A stretch of 28,312 bases of DNA from Mnemiopsis leidyi (GCA_000226015.1 JH154143.1:148795-177106), one strand, 5' to 3'. Positions 1 through 10,295 are shown, numbered from the stretch's first letter. The notes: generated from the letters alone by a model not told the origin. Translations and numbers: made by a program.

Positions 1-1092
1 TCATACACACGTGTACTGATATATGTAATGTAACCACAGCATACATACACAATACATACACAATAAAAAGATTGACCTTGAGATTACTGATTGAAGATGT
101 AATTCAGAATTTCAGGACGTTGGATCCATATTCACAGTACTTAATCCCTCAAGGAGTACTTTAATCAAGAAATTTGAACACTATGACGCTTACAAATAGC
201 TATCAATAACTTAAGTTACGATTTTTGGCCAAAATTAGGCCATATTTTTGTGAAATTCCATTTACCGGGCCCCTCTATTTACCGGGCCTTAACCCTTTCC
301 CCCGAGAGCCCCGGAAAATCAAGGGTTTATTGTATCGGGAAAGCAGTTAGCCTTATAAAAAGACTGAAAGTGTTCTTTAACCTGCTGTTCAATTAGAAAT
401 TGTTCAATACAACTTGCGTTTAGGAAATAAAGAGAAGGCAAGCATTTGACGTAAGTCACGTTATGTCTTTATTTATTCTTAAAACCGTGAAATATATGAC
501 GTTGTATATATACAAATATCTGTGACTATATATATACGTTGTATATATACATATATATCTGTGACTGAATCCTAGTAACAATAACAAGGCTCGGCCAGGA
601 TCATAATTGAGAATTGTTGTGGCATTGCAATATCGGTTTTAGAATGTTGTGCCTGTATCATTTCAATCAGGGTTTTTCATTTCAGCGTCGACTTTTCCTG
701 GCCGAATCTTGTACACTGCACCTGTCACTATAAAGTACGTTTACCTGGATCTATAAGTTTTCATTGTGACTTGAAAGCATTTATAGGTTCTGCAAAATAA
801 ACCGTCTAAGAAACTTTCTTGCCAGATATTGTTGTCTGAATGAGCATATTCTTCGAGTAAAACATCTTAGGCATGTAATAGTTCATGCGGTAGTATATAT
901 ATAGTAATTTATTTGGTTATGTTACCGCTGCTATACTAAGGTAGTGCTACAGAGATGCATTACTCATAGGGTACTCTTTTCACGGTACTCCTTCTCTGCA
1001 AATTCAGTTCAAACAAAAAATACAGCAAGCTCATATTTCCATTTTCCACGAAAAACAAACCAACCCCTACCCAGGAGAAAAAAGGGATACAG
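1..1092. other. Non-coding leader region, no gene seen
   Basis: I find no supportable exon here. The stretch is AT-rich, with a CACGTG at 8-13, a TATA-rich tandem duplication at 498-566 and a GTAAGT at 450 that has no open ATG frame in front of it. It precedes the first coding cassette at 1093 and may hold that cassette's promoter and 5' UTR. Confidence 0.5.
498..566. repeat. Two-copy AT-rich tandem duplication, period about 37-39 bp
   Basis: The block CGTTGTATATATAC followed by ATCTGTGACT occurs twice in tandem, from about 500 and from about 537. The second copy has a slightly longer TA run. It is non-coding. Confidence 0.8.
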
Positions 1093-1192
1093 ATGGGTCT
1101 GTCAGATCTGAAGAACGGCATGTCGATAGATGCAAGCGAGGGCGACACAATGCTCGGACAAGACCTCTCACCTGACGCCTACATCGGGCCAG
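1093..1192 (+). CDS. Alternative first coding exon, cassette A (33 codons + 1 nt)
   Basis: The ATG opens an acidic 33-residue frame beginning MGLSDLKNGMSID and ending SPDAYIGP. It stops at CCAG|GTAAC with one base of the next codon in the exon (phase 1). There is no good acceptor just upstream, so I read it as a first exon rather than an internal one. It lacks the basic MPxxRxR opening of the main group; its acidic composition (D, E, S) is more like the 3354 and 21834 cassettes. The frame runs on into the intron for about 34 codons before a stop, so length alone does not prove coding. The main support is the shared phase-1 donor. Function unknown. Confidence 0.55.
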
Positions 1193-1233
1193 GTAACGAT
1201 GGTATGCAGCTGAGTTCTTTGCTTTCTTTTACG

Positions 1234-1247
1234 CTGTCACGTGACAG
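1234..1247. promoter_or_regulatory. 14-bp perfect palindrome with E-box CACGTG
   Basis: CTGTCACGTGACAG is a perfect 14-bp palindrome centred on CACGTG, about 42 bp inside the intron after cassette A. This is the optimal core for bHLH-leucine-zipper dimers of the USF, MITF or Max type. Similar extended palindromes occur at 8242 and 25326. Binding is inferred, not shown. Confidence 0.5.
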
Positions 1248-1363
1248 AGAAAATTTGAACTTTCCAACTCCTTTCAAGGAGGCTATTGTCGTATAGATAT
1301 TTTGTATAGTTTGAAACTGCTATTTCCTGAGGATTACTGATTTACTGGTATTGACTATGAGAT

Positions 1364-1427
1364 ATGCCCTGGTTATCGGTTGATCAGTTCAATTCTCAGT
1401 ACATTCTTGAAAACATCTTTACTTTAT
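1364..1427 (+). CDS. Candidate alternative first exon (21 codons + 1 nt)
   Basis: The ATG opens MPWLSVDQFNS and continues to YILENIFTL, where TTAT|GTACTG gives a phase-1 donor. The Met-Pro start and the ENIFTL tail resemble other cassettes (ENQIVLS, EKYFVLY). However, the donor is only moderate, the frame continues 9 codons to a stop, and it lies inside the intron that follows cassette A. I rate it possible but unproven. Confidence 0.25.
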
Positions 1428-2639
1428 GTACTGAGTCTGATGGAAAAATAACATAAAGAATTCTTGGTTGAGTTCAGCCGATAAAATCTGATTGAGCAAA
1501 ATAATAGATCAAGATGAACACCGTCGAAACTTTATCAGATTTGATTGTTTTGCATTTTATCAGGATTTGAGTTCTTCATGACGAAAAAGTCATAAAAGTA
1601 CTCAAAAGCATAAGCTACAGCGTTTTGAAGATAGCTGGTTTACAAGAATCTGATTTTGCTTCAATCCTCGCTATTTTTGTTTCTTGCTGGAGGCCTTGCT
1701 GCTTACCATTGTCACATTTTATTTACCTTGCCTCGAATCACGAAGTGTTAACATTAAAATCTAAGAATCTATCGAATAATACGTTGGTTGCTCGATAAAT
1801 GTCTACGAATTGTAGTTAAATGTACATAAGAAAAGCTTAACTATTTGGTTATATAATAAGCGTTCCTAGAGCATCCACTGTGCAGTCCTTAACCTAAAAA
1901 CGCCGTAACGCCCACCGCCGCCGATCAAATTTTAACCCGGTTGAATAATCCAAATATTGCACTAAAGATGGATACAGATGGATAAGGCAATCTAAACGGT
2001 GTTCTGAGTGGGGTCACTCTCGCTGAAGTAGGAAATAAAAAGCTAATTATAGTAATTTACTTGTCGCAGCCACTTTGGTAACTCGGAAAATAAAGGAAAG
2101 CCACCGCAACTTCATGTTAGCGCAGTTAATGTTTCAATTATGTTCACTTCGATTTTCAGATGTGAATCACGCTCTTCATATTTCACCGTAAATTTAATTT
2201 TCCGCGATGTTGTTACGTTTCTTTTTTGGCAAATTAATCGTTTCAATCACTTCATGAAGTTGATTTTTGGCAATTCTTGATTTTGTCTGACTGATGCACG
2301 CATTGCGATTGTCCCGCCAAATTGCCCGAAATAAAGTTGCAGCCGAAAGAAAGAGAAAAGAAAGTAACGGCGATAAAAGCTTCAAGCTAAAGAGCAGATT
2401 TTTGTCCGTGTCTACCCTTTTGCAAACTGGAAAATCTTCCTTGAAATTCTCTTCTGTAGGCCCAGGTTAATTCTTGTCTTTATGCAGAGTATACTTATAA
2501 TATACAACGAATTATACACAATTTGAGTTTAACAACTAAAAGATAACTGCACGAAACTGTTACCCGGCTCAGATTTGATCTTATGGGGTTTGTCATTACG
2601 ATTTTTGTGTTCAGGTGATTGCAGTTAGGTACCCACGTG

Positions 2640-3060
2640 TCACTCATGTGACTTGTAAGTAGGAAACATGGTACACACAAGTGCACGTGCAATGTTGTAG
2701 TTCTGCTTCTAGATATACGAATATGGATGCGTGTAGGTTTAGAAATAGATACTTGATTTATTGTGACTTGCATCACATTGTCTTGGCCTACCCTAGGCCT
2801 AGTCTATATTACAATCTCTGAAATCTGTTTGTCTGTTTGTCTGTTTGTCTGTTTGTCTGTCTGTCACGGCTATATTTGGAAGTTTTTGTTAGGTTCCAAG
2901 GACCATATTTGGTGTTGAGTTAGGTTTCTACGTGCAAGTTGCAAGAAGATAACAAGGTAACTGGCAATTGCACGTGCACGGGGTTATACTTTTAGATGCC
3001 CAAAATAGGATGTGTGTTGGTTTATATAATTGATTTGATGTAACCTGCATATTGATATAT
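2640..3060. repeat. Diverged direct duplication around CACGTG
   Basis: Two segments about 285 bp apart share the same order of short blocks: a TGCACGTGCA-type E-box, then TAGAT, then GGATG followed by GTGT and GGTTTA, then TGATTTATTG or TGATTTGATG, then CTTGCAT or CCTGCAT. Divergence is heavy, so this is either an old local duplication or two copies of an old dispersed element. Confidence 0.4.
2825..2865. repeat. Microsatellite (CTGTTTGT)4 plus CTGTCTGTC
   Basis: Four perfect 8-bp CTGTTTGT units are followed by a shortened CTGT tail. It is a simple repeat with no coding potential. Confidence 0.95.
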
Positions 3061-3353
3061 GTTTTTTGATGCGGTAAAAATGATTAAGTCAATTTTTCTA
3101 GACTTGATGGTTGAAAACCTTCTACGTTGTATAGTGGCCAATCCTATTTTTTAGATGACATATTAATTGCCACTGTTGATTAGGTGTGCATCGTTGAAAT
3201 AAAACATCTTGTGTGGCAAAACAAAAGATTTAATGTGTGTGAGTGACCTTTCTGCTGGACTAAAGTTTCAAATGATAACCGCACATGTGTGTTTTGGTGT
3301 GTTTGACGCTGTGTATACATAACCTCCGACCAACAAATCACGTCAACCAAAAA

Positions 3354-3405
3354 ATGTTTCCATCAGAAAGTGAACTATACTTGGATGGCGATGAGAACCA
3401 GTACC
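3354..3405 (+). CDS. Alternative first coding exon B1 (17 codons + 1 nt)
   Basis: The ATG at 3354 opens the acidic peptide MFPSESELYLDGDENQY and ends at TACC|GTAAGT, a near-consensus donor, in phase 1. The very next in-frame codons include a stop, so the exon must be spliced to be useful. A short exon at 4308-4346 with a strong acceptor continues the frame: the leftover C plus GA makes Arg, and the join returns to phase 1. The pair encodes about 30 residues. The N-terminus is acidic and the second part is basic. No family is recognisable. Confidence 0.65.
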
Positions 3406-4307
3406 GTAAGTAACGACTTCCCCGCTGTTCTCTCAGTCTTGTCCCTTAACAAGATTCCTTGAGATTTCTAAGCTGAGATTAGCTGAACTCTAGCTAAGAT
3501 GAAGCCTTCTTTGATCTTTCATATAGCTCAATTCACCTCTTCTTTTTGCACAATATGATATCACTGTCCGATCAGAAGTGTTCCGATTTTCTGATATTCC
3601 AGGCTATCTTTTCATGTTAAGTCAGCATAGCAATATAGCAATAGTCAATATGCTTAATGCATTTAGCTTTTACATGTATGCATATAACCTTTGACCTCAT
3701 AAATTGCAGTAAAGCTTTTTTGATGAATTAAAGCTTCTTAATGACTTCAGTCTAATGAGTTAATAGTTCTAAGATGATAATTAGGACAAGTCCAGGTATG
3801 GGGATGTCTAATTGGATCGTTATGCTTTTATACCTTTGAGAAAATGCGTTACACGATAAGACTTATCTGCATTAAAGGATCTTTAACTTTATACCTTATA
3901 AATAACCGTCAATTTTCAATCGCTCATTCATCATAATTCATAGCACATAATTTTGTAAACTGATTAACTGAAAACATGTGATTCTTCCTCAAACAACTTG
4001 ATCGATGTTTGTAGCAGCTTTATCCGTCAATCCGTGTAACCCATCTTTTCAAACGGATATGATAACATGGCCAATTCTTCAGTTTCCATGAACATCACTT
4101 CTTTTAATAACTTAATAAAACAAAGCATTCATTGCTGGTTGGAGACACATGAAGCTATAATGATCTCTTATAACTTTATCAGTCGTGATAGTCACAGAGT
4201 AGGGGGAAAACCATGTGAAGTGTTGATCAAATCTAATCAATGATTTAATGTTATTGGTATGATAAGAAATGTGCTGAAATTAAAGTAATAGTTCATATTT
4301 CTTTCAG

Positions 4308-4346
4308 GAAAACAGCCTCTCAGAATCTCGCGTATACTCAGCCGAG
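4308..4346 (+). CDS. Internal micro-exon B2 (39 nt) continuing cassette B
   Basis: Polypyrimidine ATTTCTTTCAG is followed by 39 nt and then GCCGAG|GTAAGA. The length is a multiple of three, so the phase-1 input from 3354-3405 leaves as phase 1. Joined, it reads RKQPLRISRILSR, a short basic peptide, and donates G to the next exon like most cassettes. Both splice sites are among the best in the window. It could also serve as an optional insert for other phase-1 cassettes upstream, such as the one at 1093. Confidence 0.65.
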
Positions 4347-5019
4347 GTAAGAGTTTAAACAATCTGCATTATTTAATGTCCAAAACAGTAAAAAATTTCC
4401 CAAAAGCGCAATGGAGTTAATGAATTTCCTCAAATTAGGCCAATCAAAAATGAATAAAAATGTCAAAAATGGGTTTTGGTTTCTTGTTTTCTATCTAGAC
4501 AACTCTAAATCTTAAATCGCATCTAATTTCCCAGAATTTGCCGCGCATAGCACAAACGCGGTCTTGGTAGCAATTAGAAAGCTTCCAGACTTGTATGTAA
4601 ATTTAAATCAGATAGTATATAGATACAATAAGTTATACTCAGCTGGAATCACAATTTTATCCATTCGAATTCGACGAAAAGAGGTCGCTAAATCCTGAAC
4701 TACAAAGGTTTATAAATTGTAGAACTATATGTCTACTATAATAGCTCAACAACTTTGATAAAGCCTCAAGTATCATCAAGATTTATAAATGAATGAAGCT
4801 TGATGATCATGATCTGGAATACCAAACAATCGATATGATTGGAAACTGCACTTTGGAGCATTTGTTTGGAGCATTTGTATTACAGGGAGGTGATTGGCAC
4901 TGCGTGATCTCGGATCTGGTTAAGCACCATATATGGAATAATCGGGTGATTTAGAAGATTTCAGCTGCTCAGTTAACAGAGAATGAACTTCATCTATCTT
5001 GATTAAGTCAGTATTCTGT
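4347..5019. other. Intronic stretch, nothing seen
   Basis: This is AT-rich sequence without a supportable exon or a clear repeat. Confidence 0.4.
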
Positions 5020-6268
5020 GCCGGGAGCGGGCAGACTTTGTTTTCCACTAGACTCCCAAAGTAACATATTGGCTGATCTCGTATCCGATTCGTCTACGAG
5101 GTTCATTGACTTGCTCCACCTTTTCTGTTGAGCCTTCTTTTCTTACAATCTCGTTAATCCTGCAGGCTGTAGATTATATCGTACGTGGTTCCCGTCGTCC
5201 TGCCACCTCGACGTACCTGTCATGAACAGCCTCTAACCAGTGATAATTCACATCACCTTTCTCATTAGCCACGAGAAATACTTATATAGTAGTCACATTA
5301 TAGTACATCGGCTGACAGGTATAATCCCCTTATAAACAATGATGGAGTAACAATATACCTGCCTAGCGTCCGACACTTGGTCTGGGTACTGCCAATACTT
5401 GTATCCCTTAATTAGTTAACTGGGCTTGATAGACAAGTACATGTCAGGGCGCCCAGTCAGTCGTTGTTGAGTTGACAGATTTGGACTTGATGCTTGCTGG
5501 TATAAGGTCCCTGACAATAACCGTTTGTAAATTAATAAACATGTGGACGTCATTTTGGCCGGAGTTTATAATGGCTGTTGTATGATACATTGGTTTTTGT
5601 GCGGATGAATGAAATACATATTCGCCATTCCAAAATTCGAATTTTCTATCCATCTATGTTTGAAGTACTTCGTTTCTTCGTTTGTATGACATAATTCTGA
5701 TTTACAAAGAACACATTATAAACAGTGTTAAGTTCTTAAACTTTAACTTTCAACTTCACTCTCCCTACTTGTCGGACTTAACAGGACTATAAATTCTTTA
5801 CTGCCAATAAGTTGTTCGTCATAGTATATGTCATGCTTTAAGAAGAATTCGCATTTTAAACTGTTTGCAGCTAATCTTTAGTGCCGTACCACGTACGTTT
5901 GAGTTCCCTTGAAACTACCTCTTATACCCAAACAAAACCATCGGATATTTTGCTAGTTCACGTAGTAAATCAGTACTCACACTTGCAGTAACGAATGAAC
6001 CATTGAACCCCCTGAGTGACACCATTGACCTTCCTTTTATAAGCTCATAAGTGCTGTAAAGGTATACTAGTAGCTGCAAGTCTGAAGGGCTTATCAGACA
6101 GGAAGATAAACCTGCTCCTTCATCAAACACAACGTTAGTGTCCAGGAGCGGGACCTGCGTCTCTGCTGCTACTTGACAATACTCTAAATTACATGAACCC
6201 CCTTCGACGGCCAATATAATCACATTGCATACCCAGCTTGTTTCAGCATTAAACGTTGCTACAGTGGT
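5020..6268 (-). pseudogene. Broken coding-like fragments on the minus strand, unidentified
   Basis: Read on the minus strand, several open pieces have coding-like composition. Positions 6268-5917 give about 115 codons without a stop, including VPLLDTNVVFDEGAGLS and YELIKGRSMVSLRGF. Positions 5653-5447 give 69 codons from ATG (MDRKFEFWNGEYVF). About 5265-5020 gives NYHWLEAVHDRYVEVAGRR, a stop, then NEIVRKEGSTEKVEQ. The first piece ends at AAGAG|GTAGTT and the second begins after an ACATAG acceptor-like site, so either a small nested multi-exon gene or a decayed transposable element or pseudogene is possible. The in-frame stops in the last piece favour decay. I recognise no family. Confidence 0.3.
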
Positions 6269-6675
6269 TTAACCGTGTCCACCATGCATCTCAACTTTTA
6301 CTGCACCACAATGTTGTTGTGTGGGTTGAGGGTTTGGGAATCGTTTTGCGCGTTTTTATCTTTTGATTTGATTTTGATTTTTGAATTTGTGGATTTGAGA
6401 ACGGCTTGATTCTTATACCAAAGTCGAGTTTGACCGTTTGCATTCACTATTATATTCTGTCTAGACAGACCTGCTATGGCTTACGGTAAACAGTTCTGAG
6501 TAAATTTACTGAAGTATATCCGACAGTTTATTAAGAAGTGCAGACCTGCTAAGCTTCTTCACTAAGTGTATTTATCTTGCAGCTCTTTGCAACTTTTAAA
6601 TCGGTCAGAATTGTCGATCAAGTATTACAATGCTCGATTAACTTCATGTATTAACATACTCTATTAGCACATCCC

Positions 6676-6683
6676 TATAAATA
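6676..6683 (+). promoter_or_regulatory. TATA box (TATAAATA)
   Basis: CCTATAAATAGAG is a consensus TATA element. A start site about 30 bp downstream (around 6705-6720) would give a short 5' UTR to the ATG at 6759 and a longer one to the ATG at 6971. The transcription start is inferred. Confidence 0.45.
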
Positions 6684-6758
6684 GAGTATGCGTTATAAAG
6701 TTGATAGACACTTAATTTCAACCGGTCATACTTACATACCCTCACCCATCTGTAAACT

Positions 6759-6786
6759 ATGGAAGTTTCAGCTTCAGATCGAAACG
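6759..6786 (+). CDS. Candidate short first exon C (9 codons + 1 nt)
   Basis: The ATG opens MEVSASDRN and meets AACG|GTATAG in phase 1. The unspliced frame ends three codons later. It lies about 75 bp after a consensus TATA box. The size and phase match the 21834 cassette (12 codons) and the 25421 candidate (5 codons). Alternatively it is a 12-codon upstream ORF in the leader of the 6971 cassette. Confidence 0.35.
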
Positions 6787-6970
6787 GTATAGTCTGATTT
6801 ATAGATGTTTAAAAGAGAACCGCGGCTGCCTTCAGTCTTCGGAGGTTTACAAACCGAGTAACCCGTCCGAATACAGTGAGAGTCGGGATAATAAGACATT
6901 GACATTTTAGCATTTGTTCTTTTCACTTGCTTCTTTAAACGTGTTACTATTTGCTAAAGCTGATTGAAGA

Positions 6971-7047
6971 ATGCCTATAATTCGAGTTCGCATCCCAAGG
7001 AGAACCGCTAACCCCAAAAGACGGCAATCTACGTCCCAAAAAGCGAG
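6971..7047 (+). CDS. Alternative first coding exon D1 (25 codons + 2 nt)
   Basis: The ATG opens MPIIRVRIPRRTANPKRR, an Arg- and Lys-rich N-terminus of the recurrent MPxxRxR type, and ends at GCGAG|GTAAGC in phase 2. The unspliced frame stops at the donor itself (AGG TAA). A matching phase-2 exon at 7271-7395 follows after a 223-bp intron and returns the reading frame to phase 1. The cluster of basic residues could be a membrane- or nucleic-acid-contacting tail, but that is inference. Confidence 0.7.
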
Positions 7048-7270
7048 GTAAGCAAGCTCTTTCTACCCTTATTGGCTTACAAGACATGGTGAATTAATTA
7101 TAATCGACTTTGATGCTTATATTCCAAATTATATTGACTGGGGTCATTTAAATCTAACACTCTAATACTTTATTAGTGATGGTTTGCGATAAGCGAGATA
7201 TTGTGTGTTTTTAATTTTGCTACTTTAACATTATATTAAGTTAAATATCCAATCACTATACCCCTCCCAG

Positions 7271-7395
7271 AGCCCAGGTCCCTTCTACAGCAGCTATACA
7301 CGCGGATTCCTCCACTCCCAGAACTCTGGTCCGGACTCTAGCTCTCTCGGAAGTGGACTCGGAGTACATCTGGAATGAGTGTCTCCTTCTTCAAG
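7271..7395 (+). CDS. Second exon D2 of cassette D (125 nt)
   Basis: The acceptor CCCCTCCCAG begins an exon that, joined in phase 2 to 6971-7047, reads through AQVPSTAAIHADSSTPRT and VRTLALSEVDSEYIWNE and ends LLLQ plus one base at CAAG|GTAAGT, a strong donor. The whole cassette is 67 codons plus 1 nt. The end EYIWNECLLLQG aligns with the single-exon cassettes at 14967 (AVWENQIVLSG) and 19596 (DIWEHKLILTG). That shows cassette D has the same head and tail but is split by an extra intron. This agreement across a predicted splice join is some of the best evidence that the array is coding. Confidence 0.7.
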
Positions 7396-8241
7396 GTAAG
7401 TGGGTCCATCTCAAGATCTGTTGAGGAAGTTTATTTGGGTGGCATACTGGGATAGCCTAACATTGTGTTCCGTAAATTTTCTAATTAATACCGTATCCGC
7501 AGCAAAGAATGTTCTATTAGAGTGTTACCCCATATGTATTAGTATAACACACTACAGGTACTTAGTTACAACAATCGCTTCGACAAACTTTATTTTACTT
7601 TGGTTGCAAATTTGTACTTTTGTGACTAATCTTTTATTCATATGAGTATTCGTTTGTAAACTACTTACAAGACAATATACTATTCATGATGAAGCACTAG
7701 CAGTACATAAAAACAAAGTCAATCTTGACGCTTTGACGCTCAAAAAATATCGCCAAGGTATGAACTATAAATTCATGAATTATTCAGCCCTTGTGTTCAT
7801 TTTCTTGTCGCAGCTCCGTTACCAATTGTTTTGTTGTTTTCCAAAATTCCAAAATATATGAGACACATACCTTTAAAGATTAATGATGCAGAAACATGTG
7901 ATGTTTACAAACCTTAGCCGTGGCCTCTGATGATTGCAGTGGAAAATGAAAACAGCAGTCGATATTCGCCATACCCAAGAAACGTCACAGCTGGAGGCAT
8001 TTAGTGACCTGTAACGCTTTCTTGCAAACCTCTTTTGTAAAATCGAGCGCTTCGCCAGGCGATTTCATCATTTCTTCTCACAATCATCTCATTTCTATAT
8101 TTCTTTTACATTGATCATCAAAACAATTAGTATATTATAACCGTCCTTAAATGAAGTAATGACCTTTTCTAAGGCAGTTTAAGTTGTGAGGAAGGATAGA
8201 TTTTAAACACCGTTTTCACTTATCTCGACTAAGCATGCAAG

Positions 8242-8253
8242 GGTCACGTGACC
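8242..8253. promoter_or_regulatory. 12-bp perfect palindrome with E-box CACGTG
   Basis: GGTCACGTGACC is a perfect palindrome with a TCACGTGA core, the same extended E-box as at 1234-1247 and 25326-25339. It lies in an otherwise gene-poor stretch. Confidence 0.45.
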
Positions 8254-8947
8254 TCGACTGTATGGGTGCTTCTTACTAAGACCCTGCCCGTTCAGGCTGA
8301 GAACTTTAATTGGTCAAGGACCGCGCAGTTCAGACTCTGGCAGATGCAAAAGTAATCACATAAATGGTAGTCAGTAGCGATACAGGCCATCCAACTGGGC
8401 GAAACGTCAATTCTGTTAATCGCTCGTCTCTACAAGTTATATGCTCAGGACTCAGGTCAACCTCAGTCCTCATCTAATGGTCAATAAATATGCATGTAAT
8501 ATGGTAGGAGTAATATTCAAATGTGGAGTTTCAGTCAACTTGGCTGGACAATAGAGTTACTTAGTTACTTAGACCAACCAGGCAGTTTCATTGGTTACAT
8601 TTTGATTTATTTTGGCCATCCAAATTTACCCTTGGCACTGTAAGCGTGGTCCATAATATAATATTTGAAATCATTCATTCAAACATATCAATGACGTTGA
8701 CTAGATTTGGATCTCTGTTAATTGCTTCATTTTATACTCCTACTTAAGTAATACACTCCTCAGTCTTCAGTTAGTCAAAAGTTCTGAGCGAAAGCACTGA
8801 TTTATTTCAAAAATTTGAAATTTTTTCTTCATGTATTCATTTCCCAAAATCTGACAGAAAAAAAGGCCTTTACACGAGGAGGAATAAACCGCAATAACTT
8901 CCCCACTAAATCCAAAGTTCTGGTTACTCCCTTTGTTCCGGAGTCTT

Positions 8948-9046
8948 ATGACATCGGCCTCTAAGCCAAATTGGCCTCTCCCTTTCCATATTCCTCTCCC
9001 TCCGCACTCTGATGAATACCTATTAGCTCCTCAGATACTCGCTTAA
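8948..9046 (+). CDS. Unexplained small ORF (32 aa), proline-rich
   Basis: The ATG opens a closed 32-residue frame beginning MTSASKPNWPLPFHIPL and containing PPHSDEYLLAPQ before TAA. The frame is open for another 20 codons upstream of the ATG. It contains no GT at all, so it cannot be a phase-1 cassette. The composition looks coding-like but the ORF is short. It may be chance, a relic, or a terminal exon of a short transcript. Confidence 0.15.
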   Translation: MTSASKPNWPLPFHIPLPPHSDEYLLAPQILA

Positions 9047-9454
9047 GTGATTCAAGACTTGGTGGAGCATGCTGTAGAGAGATGAGTACTATTAGTACAC
9101 AATACTACGCTTAGGAAACTTTCCTTATGTCTAGCCTATTTATACGCGACCAGTGGTACAGCATTTAACTGCTTTCAGTTCATCAGCTATATCCTCGATC
9201 TGTAATAGACCGTGCACTTGCCACTTAGCAGAGGAATATTTCAGATTTAGTGTAACTACTTCTAATGAGACTTAACTTGTCATGGCTAATAAAAACGTAT
9301 TAGACAGTATCAACACTTTTTTCATGTCATCGAAGATTTCTAATTTACCTTGCACGATTGTCTGTTTAGTATCTTATTGAGACCTATGTGGAAATCGTTC
9401 GAGAACAAATAATTCCTTAAGTTGCACTTTGCAGCGAAGGTATTTACTCAATAT

Positions 9455-9484
9455 ATATATATAAGTATATATACTTATATATAT
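9455..9484. repeat. 30-bp perfect AT palindrome (potential hairpin)
   Basis: A perfect inverted repeat is centred between 9469 and 9470, with AAGTATATATACTT at its core and alternating TA arms. It could extrude as a cruciform or simply be a TA-repeat expansion. Confidence 0.85.
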
Positions 9485-9712
9485 TGTGTTCCATGTGAGC
9501 GATCATGATGATGAGCGCACTCTGAAAAGTCGTGACGTCGCCTCCTGCCCACAAACAGGTGAATCAGAAGTGGATAATCTATACTATTAATTGCCTAAGC
9601 TTCCGACCTCATCTAGTAATGTTGAACAGTCCTATAATAGCTACCGTAAGCATATTAGCTCATTTCAGAAATCCAAACCTTTGGCCTGGATTACTTAAAC
9701 GTACTTGATTTT

Positions 9713-9865
9713 ATGGCCACGAAGCCATGGATCTACGTTTGTTATGTAACCGTGACGTTTTGTTCCGACTCAATGACAGCAGTTAAATCCTTGTTCAGTT
9801 TCTCGTTCTCCACTCGACTGAAGCAGATTTTCAATAATTTAGATTTAACGCGACATGATTATTAG
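9713..9865 (+). CDS. Unexplained small ORF (50 aa)
   Basis: The ATG opens a closed frame starting MATKPWIYVCYVTVTF, with an aromatic-rich middle and an end KQIFNNLDLTRHDY before TAG. There is no consensus phase-1 donor. The hydrophobic start could resemble a signal or membrane segment. Nothing else supports it, so chance is likely. Confidence 0.12.
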   Translation: MATKPWIYVCYVTVTFCSDSMTAVKSLFSFSFSTRLKQIFNNLDLTRHDY

Positions 9866-10093
9866 AAGAATCCCTAGTTTCTTCAATAGTTAACAAATTT
9901 CTTTGATTTCTTTCAAGGTATTCTACTTTGATGCATCCAACCGATGTCAATCATAACCTCATAAGATTTCTTCTTTGACTCAGCATTTTCTTTTCTACTC
10001 CGCCACCACGATTGGTCGATTCAATCACTTAAGTATAACACTGTTTACAACTCCCAACCTCATAGTTCTCGAATCTCGCTCTCCAAACCCTCC

Positions 10094-10295
10094 ATGTCAA
10101 ACCCGTTCTGGAAGAGAAAAAGCGTGCGGAGGAAACGTTCAAGAAGTGTGGTTCACACCGAGTTGACGGAGACGCTGATCCAGGAGACAGAGAAACAGCA
10201 GAAAAACGGGAGGAGCCTGGCTAATGATGTGCGGTGCATGTTGTCTACTCACTTTGAAGGGGACACGACAAACCTCATCAGTACTTACTGGGAAT
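10094..10295 (+). CDS. Alternative first coding exon E (67 codons + 1 nt)
   Basis: The ATG opens MSNPFWKRKSVRRKRSRS, an extremely basic N-terminus of about 18 residues, followed by a helical, polar stretch (TELTETLIQETEKQQ), then RSLANDVRCML and an end NLISTYWE. It stops at GGAAT|GTGAGT, a strong donor, in phase 1. The exon is richer in GC than its surroundings. The basic start with an aromatic (FWKRK) recalls the MPxxRxR group, and the tail TYWEC recalls the VWEN and IWEH tails. It is one of the longest single-exon cassettes. A role in membrane or partner binding by the basic tail is inference. Confidence 0.7.

Larger units (their letters stand above)
1428..3353. other. Intronic or intergenic stretch without a gene
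   Basis: No exon is supported. The stretch contains a CTGTTTGT microsatellite (2825-2865), three CACGTG motifs (2634, 2684, 2971) and a diverged local duplication (about 2640-2780 against 2935-3060). Short minus-strand frames at 2194-2385 and 2495-2776 look like chance. Confidence 0.5.
7396..10093. other. Long inter-cassette stretch with weak ORFs only
   Basis: No firm exon is seen. Weak candidates are an ATG at 7946 (21 codons to a phase-2 GTAACG), closed ORFs at 8364, 8948-9046 and 9713-9865, and an acceptor-like CTGACAG at about 8857 followed by an open coding-like run to 8944. An E-box palindrome lies at 8242 and a 30-bp AT palindrome at 9455. Confidence 0.4.

Noticed and set aside
6476-6485. 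ATG GCT TAC G|GTAAAC, a possible 3-codon first exon
   Set aside because: It is too short to distinguish from chance, and no promoter is seen at the right distance.
9451-9485. AT palindrome considered as a transposon terminus or replication origin
   Set aside because: There is no target duplication, partner repeat or transposase; a TA-rich simple sequence explains it.
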